Source: Tepidanaerobacter acetatoxydans_A
GTDB lineage: Bacteria > Bacillota > Thermosediminibacteria > Thermosediminibacterales > Tepidanaerobacteraceae
NCBI GenBank assembly: GCA_022840405.1
Contig: JALHJR010000033.1
Location: forward strand, 1-26,327
DNA length: 26,327 nucleotides
Direction of reading: 5' to 3'
The notes beneath the pieces are model-generated. The model was not told where the DNA came from. It searched no databases and saw only the letters and a list, made by a program, of their open reading frames with translations. Each line of letters starts with the position of its first letter. The stretch's first letter is position 1. Below are positions 8,279-14,367 of the stretch, piece by piece. Position numbers and translations under genes: made by a program.

Positions 8279-9136
8279 TCAGACAATATCTTGATTCGCT
8301 ATCTCTAACCAGAATCCTTCTTTTTCCTCAGGTTTTTCTAGGGATATTCTTCCTAACTTTCCCTGTCGGAATTCATTTATCAGAGTTTTTGCGCTCCTGT
8401 TAATATCGAATACTCCACCTTCTACCAAAAAACCGCGATTTCGAGCTATTTTTTCTAGAATTTCCGCAGGTGTACTAGAATCAACTCCGTATCTGTCCTT
8501 AAGAGCCTGAGGATAATTTGCTAATAAATATTTTATAAGAATTAGCGAAAGCTTCTCAAAATCCAATAGTTCCTGCTTGATTGAGCCTAAGATTGCAAGT
8601 TTAATACCTATCGTTTTATCCTCGAATTTAGGCCACAAAATGCCTGGTGTATCCAACAATTCCAAATTGTCACCTACTTTCAGCCACATTTTGTTTCGAG
8701 TTACGCCCGGTATGTCCGCAGTTCTGGCACTTTTTCTTCCAGCCATCTGGTTAATTAATGACGATTTCCCCACATTAGGAATCCCGATAATCATACATCT
8801 TGTTGATCTTAGAACCGTTTTCTTCTTTACATTTCCAAGCAAGTTATAAAGGTTTTTTAATTCTGATTTTTTTAGACTGTTTACAGCTATAGCTTTAATA
8901 CCTTGCTTTTTAAAATATTTTAACCACATATCAGTGATTTTTTTATCTGCTAAATCGGCTTTGTTCATAATCATGATACTATTCTTGTTACCTATTAAAC
9001 TATCAATATCAGGAAGATGTGTGCTAAGCGGTGCTCGAGCATCAGTCAACTCCAATACAACGTCAACCAGCTTTAAATTGTCCTTAATCATTTTTTTTGT
9101 TTTCGCCATATGGCCGGGATACCATTGAATATTCAT
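8279..9136 (-). CDS. rbgA: Ribosome biogenesis GTPase RbgA (YlqF)
   Basis: RbgA is a circularly permuted GTPase needed for late assembly of the 50S ribosomal subunit. With the chosen start it has 285 residues. The motifs appear in permuted order: G4 NKAD (58-61), then G1 GIPNVGKSS (118-126), G2 around T146 in DIPGVTRNK, and G3 DTPG (162-165). The N-terminal IQWYPGHMAKTKK is the family hallmark, and a C-terminal helical domain binds rRNA. The frame opens at a GTG at 9145, but that GTG is part of the ribosome binding site AGAGGTG that serves the ATG at 9136 (6-nt spacing), so the start is 9136. It stands 36 nt behind rplS, separated from it by a terminator. Confidence 0.97.
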   Translation of the reverse strand: MNIQWYPGHMAKTKKMIKDNLKLVDVVLELTDARAPLSTHLPDIDSLIGNKNSIMIMNKADLADKKITDMWLKYFKKQGIKAIAVNSLKKSELKNLYNLLGNVKKKTVLRSTRCMIIGIPNVGKSSLINQMAGRKSARTADIPGVTRNKMWLKVGDNLELLDTPGILWPKFEDKTIGIKLAILGSIKQELLDFEKLSLILIKYLLANYPQALKDRYGVDSSTPAEILEKIARNRGFLVEGGVFDINRSAKTLINEFRQGKLGRISLEKPEEKEGFWLEIANQDIV

Positions 9137-9161
9137 AATGCCCACCTCTGTGAAATAACAA

Positions 9162-9181
9162 AGGGACTGTTATCAGTCCCT
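9162..9181 (-). terminator. Rho-independent terminator after rplS
   Basis: On the minus strand AGGGACTG, loop ATAA and CAGTCCCT form a perfect 8-bp stem followed by TTGTTATTT. The stem includes the last codon and TGA stop of rplS, so the gene ends inside its own terminator. It should reduce transcription into rbgA. Confidence 0.85.
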
Positions 9182-9514
9182 CTCCTTTATCCTAGCAGCT
9201 TTACCTCTTAATTTTCGCATATAATAAAGTTTTGCTCGACGCACTTTACCCTTCTTTACAACTTCGATTCTATCAATTCGAGGTGAATTTAACGGAAAAA
9301 TTCTTTCAACCCCTACACCGTAAGATATCTTACGAACCGTAAAAGTTTCTCTTAAGCCGCCACCTTTTCTTGCAATAACAATTCCTTCAAAAACCTGAAT
9401 TCTTTCACGGCCACCCTCGACAACCTTGGTATATACACTAACGGTGTCTCCCGGCCTAAAATCAGGAATATCTTTCTTTATTTGTTCTTGTTCCACGGAA
9501 GTTAGCAAATCCAT
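9173..9514 (-). CDS. rplS: 50S ribosomal protein L19
   Basis: L19 sits at the 30S-50S interface and takes part in intersubunit bridges. The 113-residue protein has the normal length and family sequence: FRPGDTVSVYTKVVEG, ERIQVFEGIVIARKGGG, FTVRKISYGVGVERIFPLNSP and the basic end KVRRAKLYYMRKLRGKAARIKER. The ATG follows a very strong site, GGAGGAGGGAAGG. Although trmD-rplS is a conserved order, here rplS has its own sigma-A promoter 66 bases upstream and a terminator formed by its stop codon, so it can be made at a higher rate than the modification enzymes in front of it. Confidence 0.99.
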   Translation of the reverse strand: MDLLTSVEQEQIKKDIPDFRPGDTVSVYTKVVEGGRERIQVFEGIVIARKGGGLRETFTVRKISYGVGVERIFPLNSPRIDRIEVVKKGKVRRAKLYYMRKLRGKAARIKERD

Positions 9515-9579
9515 CTACCTTCCCTCCTCCTGCACTATATTACGTATTTCAGAATAGTCACTACAACACAGCAAAGCAT

Positions 9580-9608
9580 ATTATAACATAAAGGCTTTAC
9601 CTTGGCAA
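9580..9608 (-). promoter_or_regulatory. Strong sigma-A promoter for rplS
   Basis: A -35 box TTGCCA (9603-9608), 17-nt spacer and perfect -10 box TATAAT (9580-9585) lie on the minus strand in the 131-nt gap between trmD and rplS. The start would be near 9573, leaving a leader of nearly 60 nt. In Bacilli an autoregulatory L19 leader is known at this place; I could not recognise its structure here. Confidence 0.8.
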
Positions 9609-9645
9609 TCAATAACTTATTTGAGCTTGTAAAAAAACAAGAAGT

Positions 9646-10365
9646 TTATTCTAAAAGTCTATTATCATTGTTCTTTAATTCTAATTTATTAAATAAATCC
9701 GGCCTTTTTTCACGAGTTTTTTTTAACGCTTCTTTGCGCCTATAAAGTTCAATTTCTTTATGATTACCGGATAGGAGCACATCTGGGACTTTGAGATTCC
9801 TGTAAACTTGCGGTCTTGTATATTGAGGATATTCCAATAGCCCATTACAAAAAGACTCATCATGCGGCGACTCACTGCTGCCTAAAACACCCGGAACAAG
9901 TCTAATTACTGCGTCTACAATAGCAAGAGCCGGAACTTCTCCGCCTGTCAAAATGAAATCACCTATGGATATCTCATCAGTCACTATTGTTTTAACCCTT
10001 TCATCTATACCCTCATAATGGCCGCAAATAAAAACCAGATTTTCTTCTTTAGATAAATCTTGAGCTAAAGACTGATTGAATATTTTTCCCTGTGGAGACA
10101 GTAAAATTATTCGGCGATTCTTAGCGTTTATTTTTTTATCTACATATTCTACCGCCTCGAAAATCGGTTCTGGTTTCATAACCATTCCGCATCCGCCGCC
10201 GTAAGGATAGTCATCCACTTTTCTATGTTTATCATGAGAAAAATCTCTTATGTCGGTTAATTCAATTTTGACTAATCCTTTATCACAAGCTCGTTTTATT
10301 ATACTAACGCTAAATGGACTTTCAAAAAACTCAGGGAATAAGGTAAGTACATAAATATTTAACAT
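9646..10365 (-). CDS. trmD: tRNA (guanine-37-N1)-methyltransferase TrmD
   Basis: TrmD methylates G37 next to the anticodon with S-adenosylmethionine, preventing +1 frameshifting. It is a SPOUT-class enzyme with a trefoil knot. The 239-residue protein shows LTLFPEFF at the N-terminus, DDYPYGGGCGMVMKPEPIF, ILLSPQGKIFNQ, the cofactor-binding FICGHYEGIDERV, and DEISIGDFILTGGEVPALAIVDA in the knot. The C-terminal domain ends with the tRNA-binding basic stretch. The ATG overlaps the rimM stop as TAATG, and GGAGGGG inside the end of rimM is its ribosome binding site, so the two are translationally coupled. Normal length, no oddities. Confidence 0.98.
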   Translation of the reverse strand: MLNIYVLTLFPEFFESPFSVSIIKRACDKGLVKIELTDIRDFSHDKHRKVDDYPYGGGCGMVMKPEPIFEAVEYVDKKINAKNRRIILLSPQGKIFNQSLAQDLSKEENLVFICGHYEGIDERVKTIVTDEISIGDFILTGGEVPALAIVDAVIRLVPGVLGSSESPHDESFCNGLLEYPQYTRPQVYRNLKVPDVLLSGNHKEIELYRRKEALKKTREKRPDLFNKLELKNNDNRLLE

Positions 10366-10880
10366 TACAGCATCCCCTCCAGCGGTCTGATTATCATAAT
10401 TCCATTTCTTAGATCTACTTTTTTTACTACTTGTTTAATTGCTGGAATGAGGATTTCATTTTTATCTTTTGTTTCAACAACATATACATCATTAGCACCT
10501 GTTTGAATTACTTCTATAACAGTTCCTATATATGTTTCAAATTCGTTGAAAACATGAAGACCTATGATGTCGCATATAAAAAAACGATCCTCAGATAAAT
10601 TTACAGCATCTTTCCTGTTAATATTAATATAATGTCCTTTTAAAGTATCTGCCTCTTCTTTCGAATTAATACCTTCAAATTTTAAAACAGGAAAATACTG
10701 TCTTAAAAACATAACTGATTCAACCTTATAGGAAACAACTTGGCTTTTAAAGTCAATAAAAACTTCATTAAGTATTTTAAATCTCTTTGGATTATCTGTC
10801 AAAGGTTCAACTTTCACTTGACCTTTAACACCCCAAGAAGAGAGTATTTTGCCTACAGCAATGTACTGTTTTTCATTCAA
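10365..10880 (-). CDS. rimM: 16S rRNA processing protein RimM
   Basis: RimM binds S19 and helps mature the head of the 30S subunit. The protein has an N-terminal RimM domain (IAVGKILSSWGVKGQVKVEPLTDNP) and a C-terminal PRC-barrel domain (IIGLHVFNEFETYIGTVIEV). The frame is open to a TTG at 10943, which would add 21 basic residues absent from the family and has no ribosome binding site. The TTG at 10880 has AAGGAGA at 7-nt spacing and gives a 171-residue protein starting just before QYIAVGKI, the usual RimM N-terminus, so I choose it. An ATG at 10922 is the other alternative. It overlaps trmD by the shared TAATG and stands 110 nt behind khpA, the largest gap in this operon. Confidence 0.95.
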   Translation of the reverse strand: MNEKQYIAVGKILSSWGVKGQVKVEPLTDNPKRFKILNEVFIDFKSQVVSYKVESVMFLRQYFPVLKFEGINSKEEADTLKGHYININRKDAVNLSEDRFFICDIIGLHVFNEFETYIGTVIEVIQTGANDVYVVETKDKNEILIPAIKQVVKKVDLRNGIMIIRPLEGML

Positions 10881-10927
10881 AGCTATTCTCCTTCGGTTTA
10901 CAAAGGCTTTATCTTGAAACATTCTAA

Positions 10928-10976
10928 ATGACCTTTTCACCAAAAGACATTCATCCCAAAAGGGTTGGGTTGCCCC
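10928..10976 (-). other. Hairpin-rich segment between khpA and rimM
   Basis: On the minus strand three short hairpins follow each other. GGG-GCAA-CCC (10967-10976) has a GNRA-type loop. CCC-TTTT-GGG comes next (10955-10964). The third (10928-10950) has a CTTTT/AAAAG core around the loop GGTG, extended by weaker pairs. None is followed by a T run that would make a terminator. It may be a structured leader of rimM-trmD; no known riboswitch was recognised. Confidence 0.35.
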
Positions 10977-10990
10977 GCTCTTTCAGAAAC

Positions 10991-11218
10991 CTATATAATC
11001 TCAACAACAACCCTCTTGCCTTCCTTGGCAGCTGCTGCTTTAACAACAGTGCGTATCGCTTTAGCAATTCTTCCCTGTTTGCCAATAACCTTTCCCATAT
11101 CTTCAGGATCTACTTTTAGTTCTAAAATAATAGACTGTTCACCTTCCACTTGATTTACAGTAACATTTTCAGGATGGTCTACTAAAGCTTTTGCAATATA
11201 TTCGACTAACTCTATCAC
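10991..11218 (-). CDS. khpA: KH-domain RNA-binding protein KhpA (YlqC)
   Basis: KhpA is a single KH-domain RNA-binding protein. In Streptococcus it acts with KhpB and affects cell elongation and division. The 75-residue protein is nearly all KH domain: LKVDPEDMGKVIGKQGRIAKAIRTVVKAAA contains the GxxG loop as GKQG, followed by the closing strand KRVVVEII. The length is typical for YlqC. The start codon is GTG with a strong AAGGAGG seven bases upstream. It is found 38 nt behind rpsP, the standard place of this gene in Bacillota. Confidence 0.95.
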   Translation of the reverse strand: MIELVEYIAKALVDHPENVTVNQVEGEQSIILELKVDPEDMGKVIGKQGRIAKAIRTVVKAAAAKEGKRVVVEII

Positions 11219-11256
11219 AGATACTTCCTCCTTTAGGTTCCTAATAATTACTGATT

Positions 11257-11550
11257 TTATAGTGAATTAGTTTCGCCTTCAGGCTCTTGTTCTATTGTTT
11301 TTTTTTCAGTCAAAATTCCAAGATTTTTAAATAGATATTTCACTGAATCAGTAGGAATGGCTCCTTTTTTTATCCAATCAACAGCCTTTTCTTCATTAAT
11401 CTTTATTTGTATTGGGTTTGTCAAAGGATTATAATAACCAATTTCTTCTATAAACCTACCATCTCTTGGCATACGACTATCAGCTACTACTACTCTATAA
11501 AAGGGTTTTTTCTTAGCACCCATACGCTTTAATCTAATTTTAACAGCCAT
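11257..11550 (-). CDS. rpsP: 30S ribosomal protein S16
   Basis: S16 is an early-assembling protein of the 30S body. The 97-residue protein begins AVKIRLKRMGAKKKPFYRVVVADSR, continues PRDGRFIEEIGYYNPLTNP, and has the VKYLFKNLGI segment, all family signatures. The acidic tail after about residue 85 is slightly longer than the Bacillus protein. The ATG follows AAAAGGAGGTGAAGAA. It stands 14 nt behind ffh; the ffh-rpsP-khpA-rimM-trmD order is the classical Bacillota arrangement. Confidence 0.99.
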   Translation of the reverse strand: MAVKIRLKRMGAKKKPFYRVVVADSRMPRDGRFIEEIGYYNPLTNPIQIKINEEKAVDWIKKGAIPTDSVKYLFKNLGILTEKKTIEQEPEGETNSL

Positions 11551-11564
11551 TTCTTCACCTCCTT

Positions 11565-12902
11565 TTAAAAATTTAAAAACGGTAATTTCTGTTTACTTCT
11601 TTTGCGGCTCTTATCTGACCCTGCAAATTGTTTTATCATCTTTTTTGTTTGTGCGTACTGCTTTAACAGTCTATTCACATCTTGAATTTCAGTGCCGCTC
11701 CCGGCTGCAATACGCTTTCGGCGGCTACCATTAATAATAGAAGGGTTGCTTCGTTCTTCCAATGTCATTGAATTAATAATAGCCTCAACTCGACTGAGTT
11801 CTTTATCGTCAATCTCAACTCCCTTGAGCTTTTGTTGTGAAAAACCGGGTATCATGTTTAATATTTGATCTAAAGAACCCATCTTTTTAACTTGTGATAA
11901 CTGGTCCTTAAAATCGTTTAAATCAAAGGACTGAGTTTTGAGTTTATCTTCTAGTTCTTGAGCCTTTTTTAAATCGAAATCTGCGGTTGCTTTCTCTATA
12001 AGTGTTAAGACATCACCCATCCCTAAAATCCTTGAAGCCATTCTTTCAGGGTGAAAAATTTCTAAATCATCAAGTTTTTCTCCCATTCCTACATATTTTA
12101 TAGGACAACCGGTAACCGCTTTAACCGAAAGAGCTGCTCCACCACGACTATCGCCGTCTAGCTTCGTTAAAATCAAACCCGTCAGTTGCAGCCTTTTATT
12201 AAATTCCTCAGCTACATTTACCGCATCTTGACCAGTCATACTGTCTACCACAAGCAATATCTCGCTGGGGTCAACAGCATGGCTGATATTGACAAGTTCG
12301 TTCATTAAGTCGTCATCAACATGTAGACGTCCAGCTGTATCTATTATTACTACATCATGATTGTGCTTTTTTGCATAATCTACCGATGCTTTAGATATAT
12401 CAATGGGGTCCTGTTGTCCCATGGTAAAAACAGGTAGCCCGACTTTTTCTCCAACTATTTTAAGCTGCGTTATAGCCGCCGGACGATAAACATCGGCAGC
12501 TACTAAAAGAGGTTTTTTGCCATTCTTGGAAAGTAATTTACCAAGTTTACCTGCAGTTGTAGTTTTTCCAGAGCCTTGAAGTCCAACCAGCATTATAATT
12601 GTAATCTCTTTTGAAAAATCTACCTTGCTCTGAGTAGAACCCATCAGCGACGTAAGCTCTTCATTAACGATTTTTATCACTTGCTGTGCTGGAGTCAAGC
12701 TTTCCATAACTTCCTGACCAATTGCTCGCTCAGTTATCTTGGAAATTAAATCCTTTACAACCTTAAAATTTACATCGGCTTCGAGCAGTGCAAGCCGAAC
12801 TTCTTTCATAGCTTGTTTAACATCAGCTTCAGATAGCTTGCCTTTTCCTCTAAGTTTCTTAAAAATATCATTTAGTTTCTGAGTAAGGGACTCAAAAGCC
12901 AA
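11565..12902 (-). CDS. ffh: Signal recognition particle protein Ffh (SRP54)
   Basis: Ffh binds the SRP RNA and signal sequences of nascent membrane and secreted proteins and delivers the ribosome to FtsY. The 445-residue protein shows an N-terminal helical domain and the G domain with GLQGSGKT (107-114), DVYRPAAITQL, DTAGRLHVDDDLM and TKLDGDSRGGA. The methionine-rich M domain has MIPGFSQQ and the RNA-binding SRRKRIAAGSG. The start is TTG, 2 nt after the ylxM stop, with AAGGTGGTG in the last ylxM codons as ribosome binding site, so it is probably coupled to ylxM. The SRP RNA gene is not in the window. Length and motifs are normal. Confidence 0.98.
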   Translation of the reverse strand: MAFESLTQKLNDIFKKLRGKGKLSEADVKQAMKEVRLALLEADVNFKVVKDLISKITERAIGQEVMESLTPAQQVIKIVNEELTSLMGSTQSKVDFSKEITIIMLVGLQGSGKTTTAGKLGKLLSKNGKKPLLVAADVYRPAAITQLKIVGEKVGLPVFTMGQQDPIDISKASVDYAKKHNHDVVIIDTAGRLHVDDDLMNELVNISHAVDPSEILLVVDSMTGQDAVNVAEEFNKRLQLTGLILTKLDGDSRGGAALSVKAVTGCPIKYVGMGEKLDDLEIFHPERMASRILGMGDVLTLIEKATADFDLKKAQELEDKLKTQSFDLNDFKDQLSQVKKMGSLDQILNMIPGFSQQKLKGVEIDDKELSRVEAIINSMTLEERSNPSIINGSRRKRIAAGSGTEIQDVNRLLKQYAQTKKMIKQFAGSDKSRKRSKQKLPFLNF

Positions 12903-12904
12903 TC

Positions 12905-13264
12905 CTATACACCACCTTCCTTCAACAGTGAAGAAACACGATTGTAAACATCCCTGTATTTTTCTTTGTAACTAAGTTCAAGCCCGGGCTCGATTTCTTT
13001 TAGAAGTGCAAGTATTTCTTCAATCTCTTTTCTTTGTTGTATATGTTTTTTTACCATACCAAGCTTTTCTTCAAAATTAACTAATGTTTCTTGAGAGCGG
13101 CGAAGAACATCATGAACACCCTGTCGGGTTATACCTGCATTTTCTGCAATTTCGCCCAATGATAAATCATTTAGGTAGTATTGCTCAAATATATTTTTTT
13201 GTTTCTTTGTCAAAAAATCGCCGTAGTAATCAAATAAGAGGTTGAGTTTTGTAATATTATCCAT
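12905..13264 (-). CDS. ylxM: YlxM, helix-turn-helix SRP-associated protein (UPF0122)
   Basis: YlxM is a small sigma-like helix-turn-helix protein encoded with ffh in Bacillota; in Streptococcus it influences SRP assembly. The 119-residue protein has the UPF0122 signature LFDYYGDFLTKKQKNIFEQY and the DNA-binding-like LSLGEIAENAGITRQGVHDVLRR. A coiled C-terminal half follows. The frame opens at a GTG at 13273, but that GTG lies inside AGGTGA, which is the ribosome binding site for the ATG at 13264 (5-nt spacing), so I place the start there. It is the first gene of the ylxM-ffh-rpsP operon and has its own sigma-A promoter and a perfect inverted repeat directly upstream. Confidence 0.95.
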   Translation of the reverse strand: MDNITKLNLLFDYYGDFLTKKQKNIFEQYYLNDLSLGEIAENAGITRQGVHDVLRRSQETLVNFEEKLGMVKKHIQQRKEIEEILALLKEIEPGLELSYKEKYRDVYNRVSSLLKEGGV

Positions 13265-13270
13265 ATAATT

Positions 13271-13300
13271 CACCTGTAAAGCAATTATACTTTACAGGTG
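13271..13300. promoter_or_regulatory. Perfect 11-bp inverted repeat upstream of ylxM
   Basis: CACCTGTAAAG (13271-13281) and CTTTACAGGTG (13290-13300) are exact inverse complements separated by 8 bases. The element covers the predicted transcription start of the ylxM promoter, and its downstream arm contains most of the AGGTGA ribosome binding site. It could be an operator for a dimeric repressor. If transcription starts a few bases further upstream than predicted, it could instead form an RNA hairpin that hides the ribosome binding site. Confidence 0.65.
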
Positions 13301-13302
13301 TT

Positions 13303-13331
13303 ATTTTACATAAAAATCAAATGTTAGTCAA
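13303..13331 (-). promoter_or_regulatory. Sigma-A promoter for ylxM-ffh operon
   Basis: On the minus strand TTGACT (13326-13331), a 17-nt spacer and TAAAAT (13303-13308) form a good sigma-A promoter. The start is expected at about 13295-13296, inside the inverted repeat. The 190-nt gap behind ftsY otherwise holds only A/T-rich palindromes at 13339-13354 and 13407-13420 and no clear terminator. Confidence 0.75.
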
Positions 13332-13454
13332 CTATTTTTTAAAATTAATTTTAACTCTCTTACCAAAACTTATATGAAATGAAGGTTATAATAAGTATCT
13401 TCCTTCCAATAAGCTTATTGCTGATCTTCAATTTTAACAAACAAAAATTATTTT

Positions 13455-14348
13455 TTATGCAAATATGGCATCTACGAAATCCTGAGAGTTAAACTCGTGC
13501 AAATCATTTATGCCTTCTCCAACTCCGATATACCATACAGGTATCCCGAGCTCTGAAGCAATAGCAATAACAATACCCCCTTTAGCTGTCCCATCCAGTT
13601 TCGTTAAAATTATTCCCGAGAAATCTACGGCTTCCTTAAACATCTTTGCTTGAATTAAAGCATTTTGTCCAGTAGTAGCATCCAAAACTATGAGACTTAC
13701 AACATTGGCTTGTGGGTATTCTTTTTGACAAACCCTGTAGAGTTTTTTAAGTTCCTCCATTAAATTCTTTTTCGTATGAAGTCGGCCTGCTGTATCACAA
13801 ATAATTAAATCGGCCTTTCTAGCTTTTCCAGCTTGTAGTGCATCAAACAGTACCGATGCAGGATCCGCACCTTCTTGATGTTTTATTACATCTACGCCCA
13901 CTCTCTGACCCCATATTTCCAATTGTTCAATCGCCGCCGCTCTAAAAGTATCCGCAGCGGCTAAAATAACCTTCTTGCCTTGGTTTTTATATATGTTAGC
14001 CAATTTCCCTATAGAGGTAGTTTTGCCAACTCCATTAACTCCAACGATTAACATAACAGTTGGATATGTCAAAGATATGTTTTCTTTTGGAAAAAGATCT
14101 ATAATCTCTTCTTTTAAAACTGATTTTAGTTCTTCGGCAGCAGTTATCTTCTTTGAATTTTCTTTTAATTTTTCTATAAGCATCTGAGTTGTAATAACAC
14201 CCACATCCGCCGAAATCAGCAGCTCTTCCAATTCTTCAAAGGTTTCTTCATCAATTTTTTTATTGAATTTTAATATACTATCGAATTTCTCGCTAAAACT
14301 CCCCCTAGTCTTACTTAAGCTTTGCTTTAATTTATCAATAAAAGCCAT
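13455..14348 (-). CDS. ftsY: SRP receptor GTPase FtsY
   Basis: FtsY is the membrane-associated receptor that docks SRP-ribosome complexes and triggers mutual GTP hydrolysis with Ffh. The 297-residue protein lacks the long acidic A domain of E. coli and has the short form usual in Bacillota. It shows the N domain, GVNGVGKT (103-110), AADTFRAAAIEQL, DTAGRLHTKKNLMEEL, TKLDGTAKGG and the closing GVGEGINDLHEFNSQDFVDAIF. The frame opens at a GTG at 14357, but GGAGTGA serves as ribosome binding site for the ATG at 14348 (5-nt spacing), so the start is 14348. It stands 19 nt behind smc in the conserved smc-ftsY pair. Confidence 0.98.
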   Translation of the reverse strand: MAFIDKLKQSLSKTRGSFSEKFDSILKFNKKIDEETFEELEELLISADVGVITTQMLIEKLKENSKKITAAEELKSVLKEEIIDLFPKENISLTYPTVMLIVGVNGVGKTTSIGKLANIYKNQGKKVILAAADTFRAAAIEQLEIWGQRVGVDVIKHQEGADPASVLFDALQAGKARKADLIICDTAGRLHTKKNLMEELKKLYRVCQKEYPQANVVSLIVLDATTGQNALIQAKMFKEAVDFSGIILTKLDGTAKGGIVIAIASELGIPVWYIGVGEGINDLHEFNSQDFVDAIFA

Positions 14349-14367
14349 TGTGCTCACTCCATTTTTA

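Noticed and set aside
9515..9573. L19 leader RNA in the rplS 5' region
   Set aside because: The position is right, but I could find only a 5-bp pairing and cannot claim the known structure.
10881..10943. RimM N-terminal extension of 21 residues
   Set aside because: It has no ribosome binding site and does not resemble the family; the TTG at 10880 has AAGGAGA and fits the usual length.
13282..13289. TATAAT in the loop of the ylxM inverted repeat as a second -10 box
   Set aside because: No -35 box lies at a suitable distance, and a start from it would leave almost no room before the ylxM ribosome binding site.
13407..13420. CAATAAGCTTATTG palindrome behind ftsY as terminator
   Set aside because: It has only two G-C pairs, no loop and no T run, so it is at best a weak signal.
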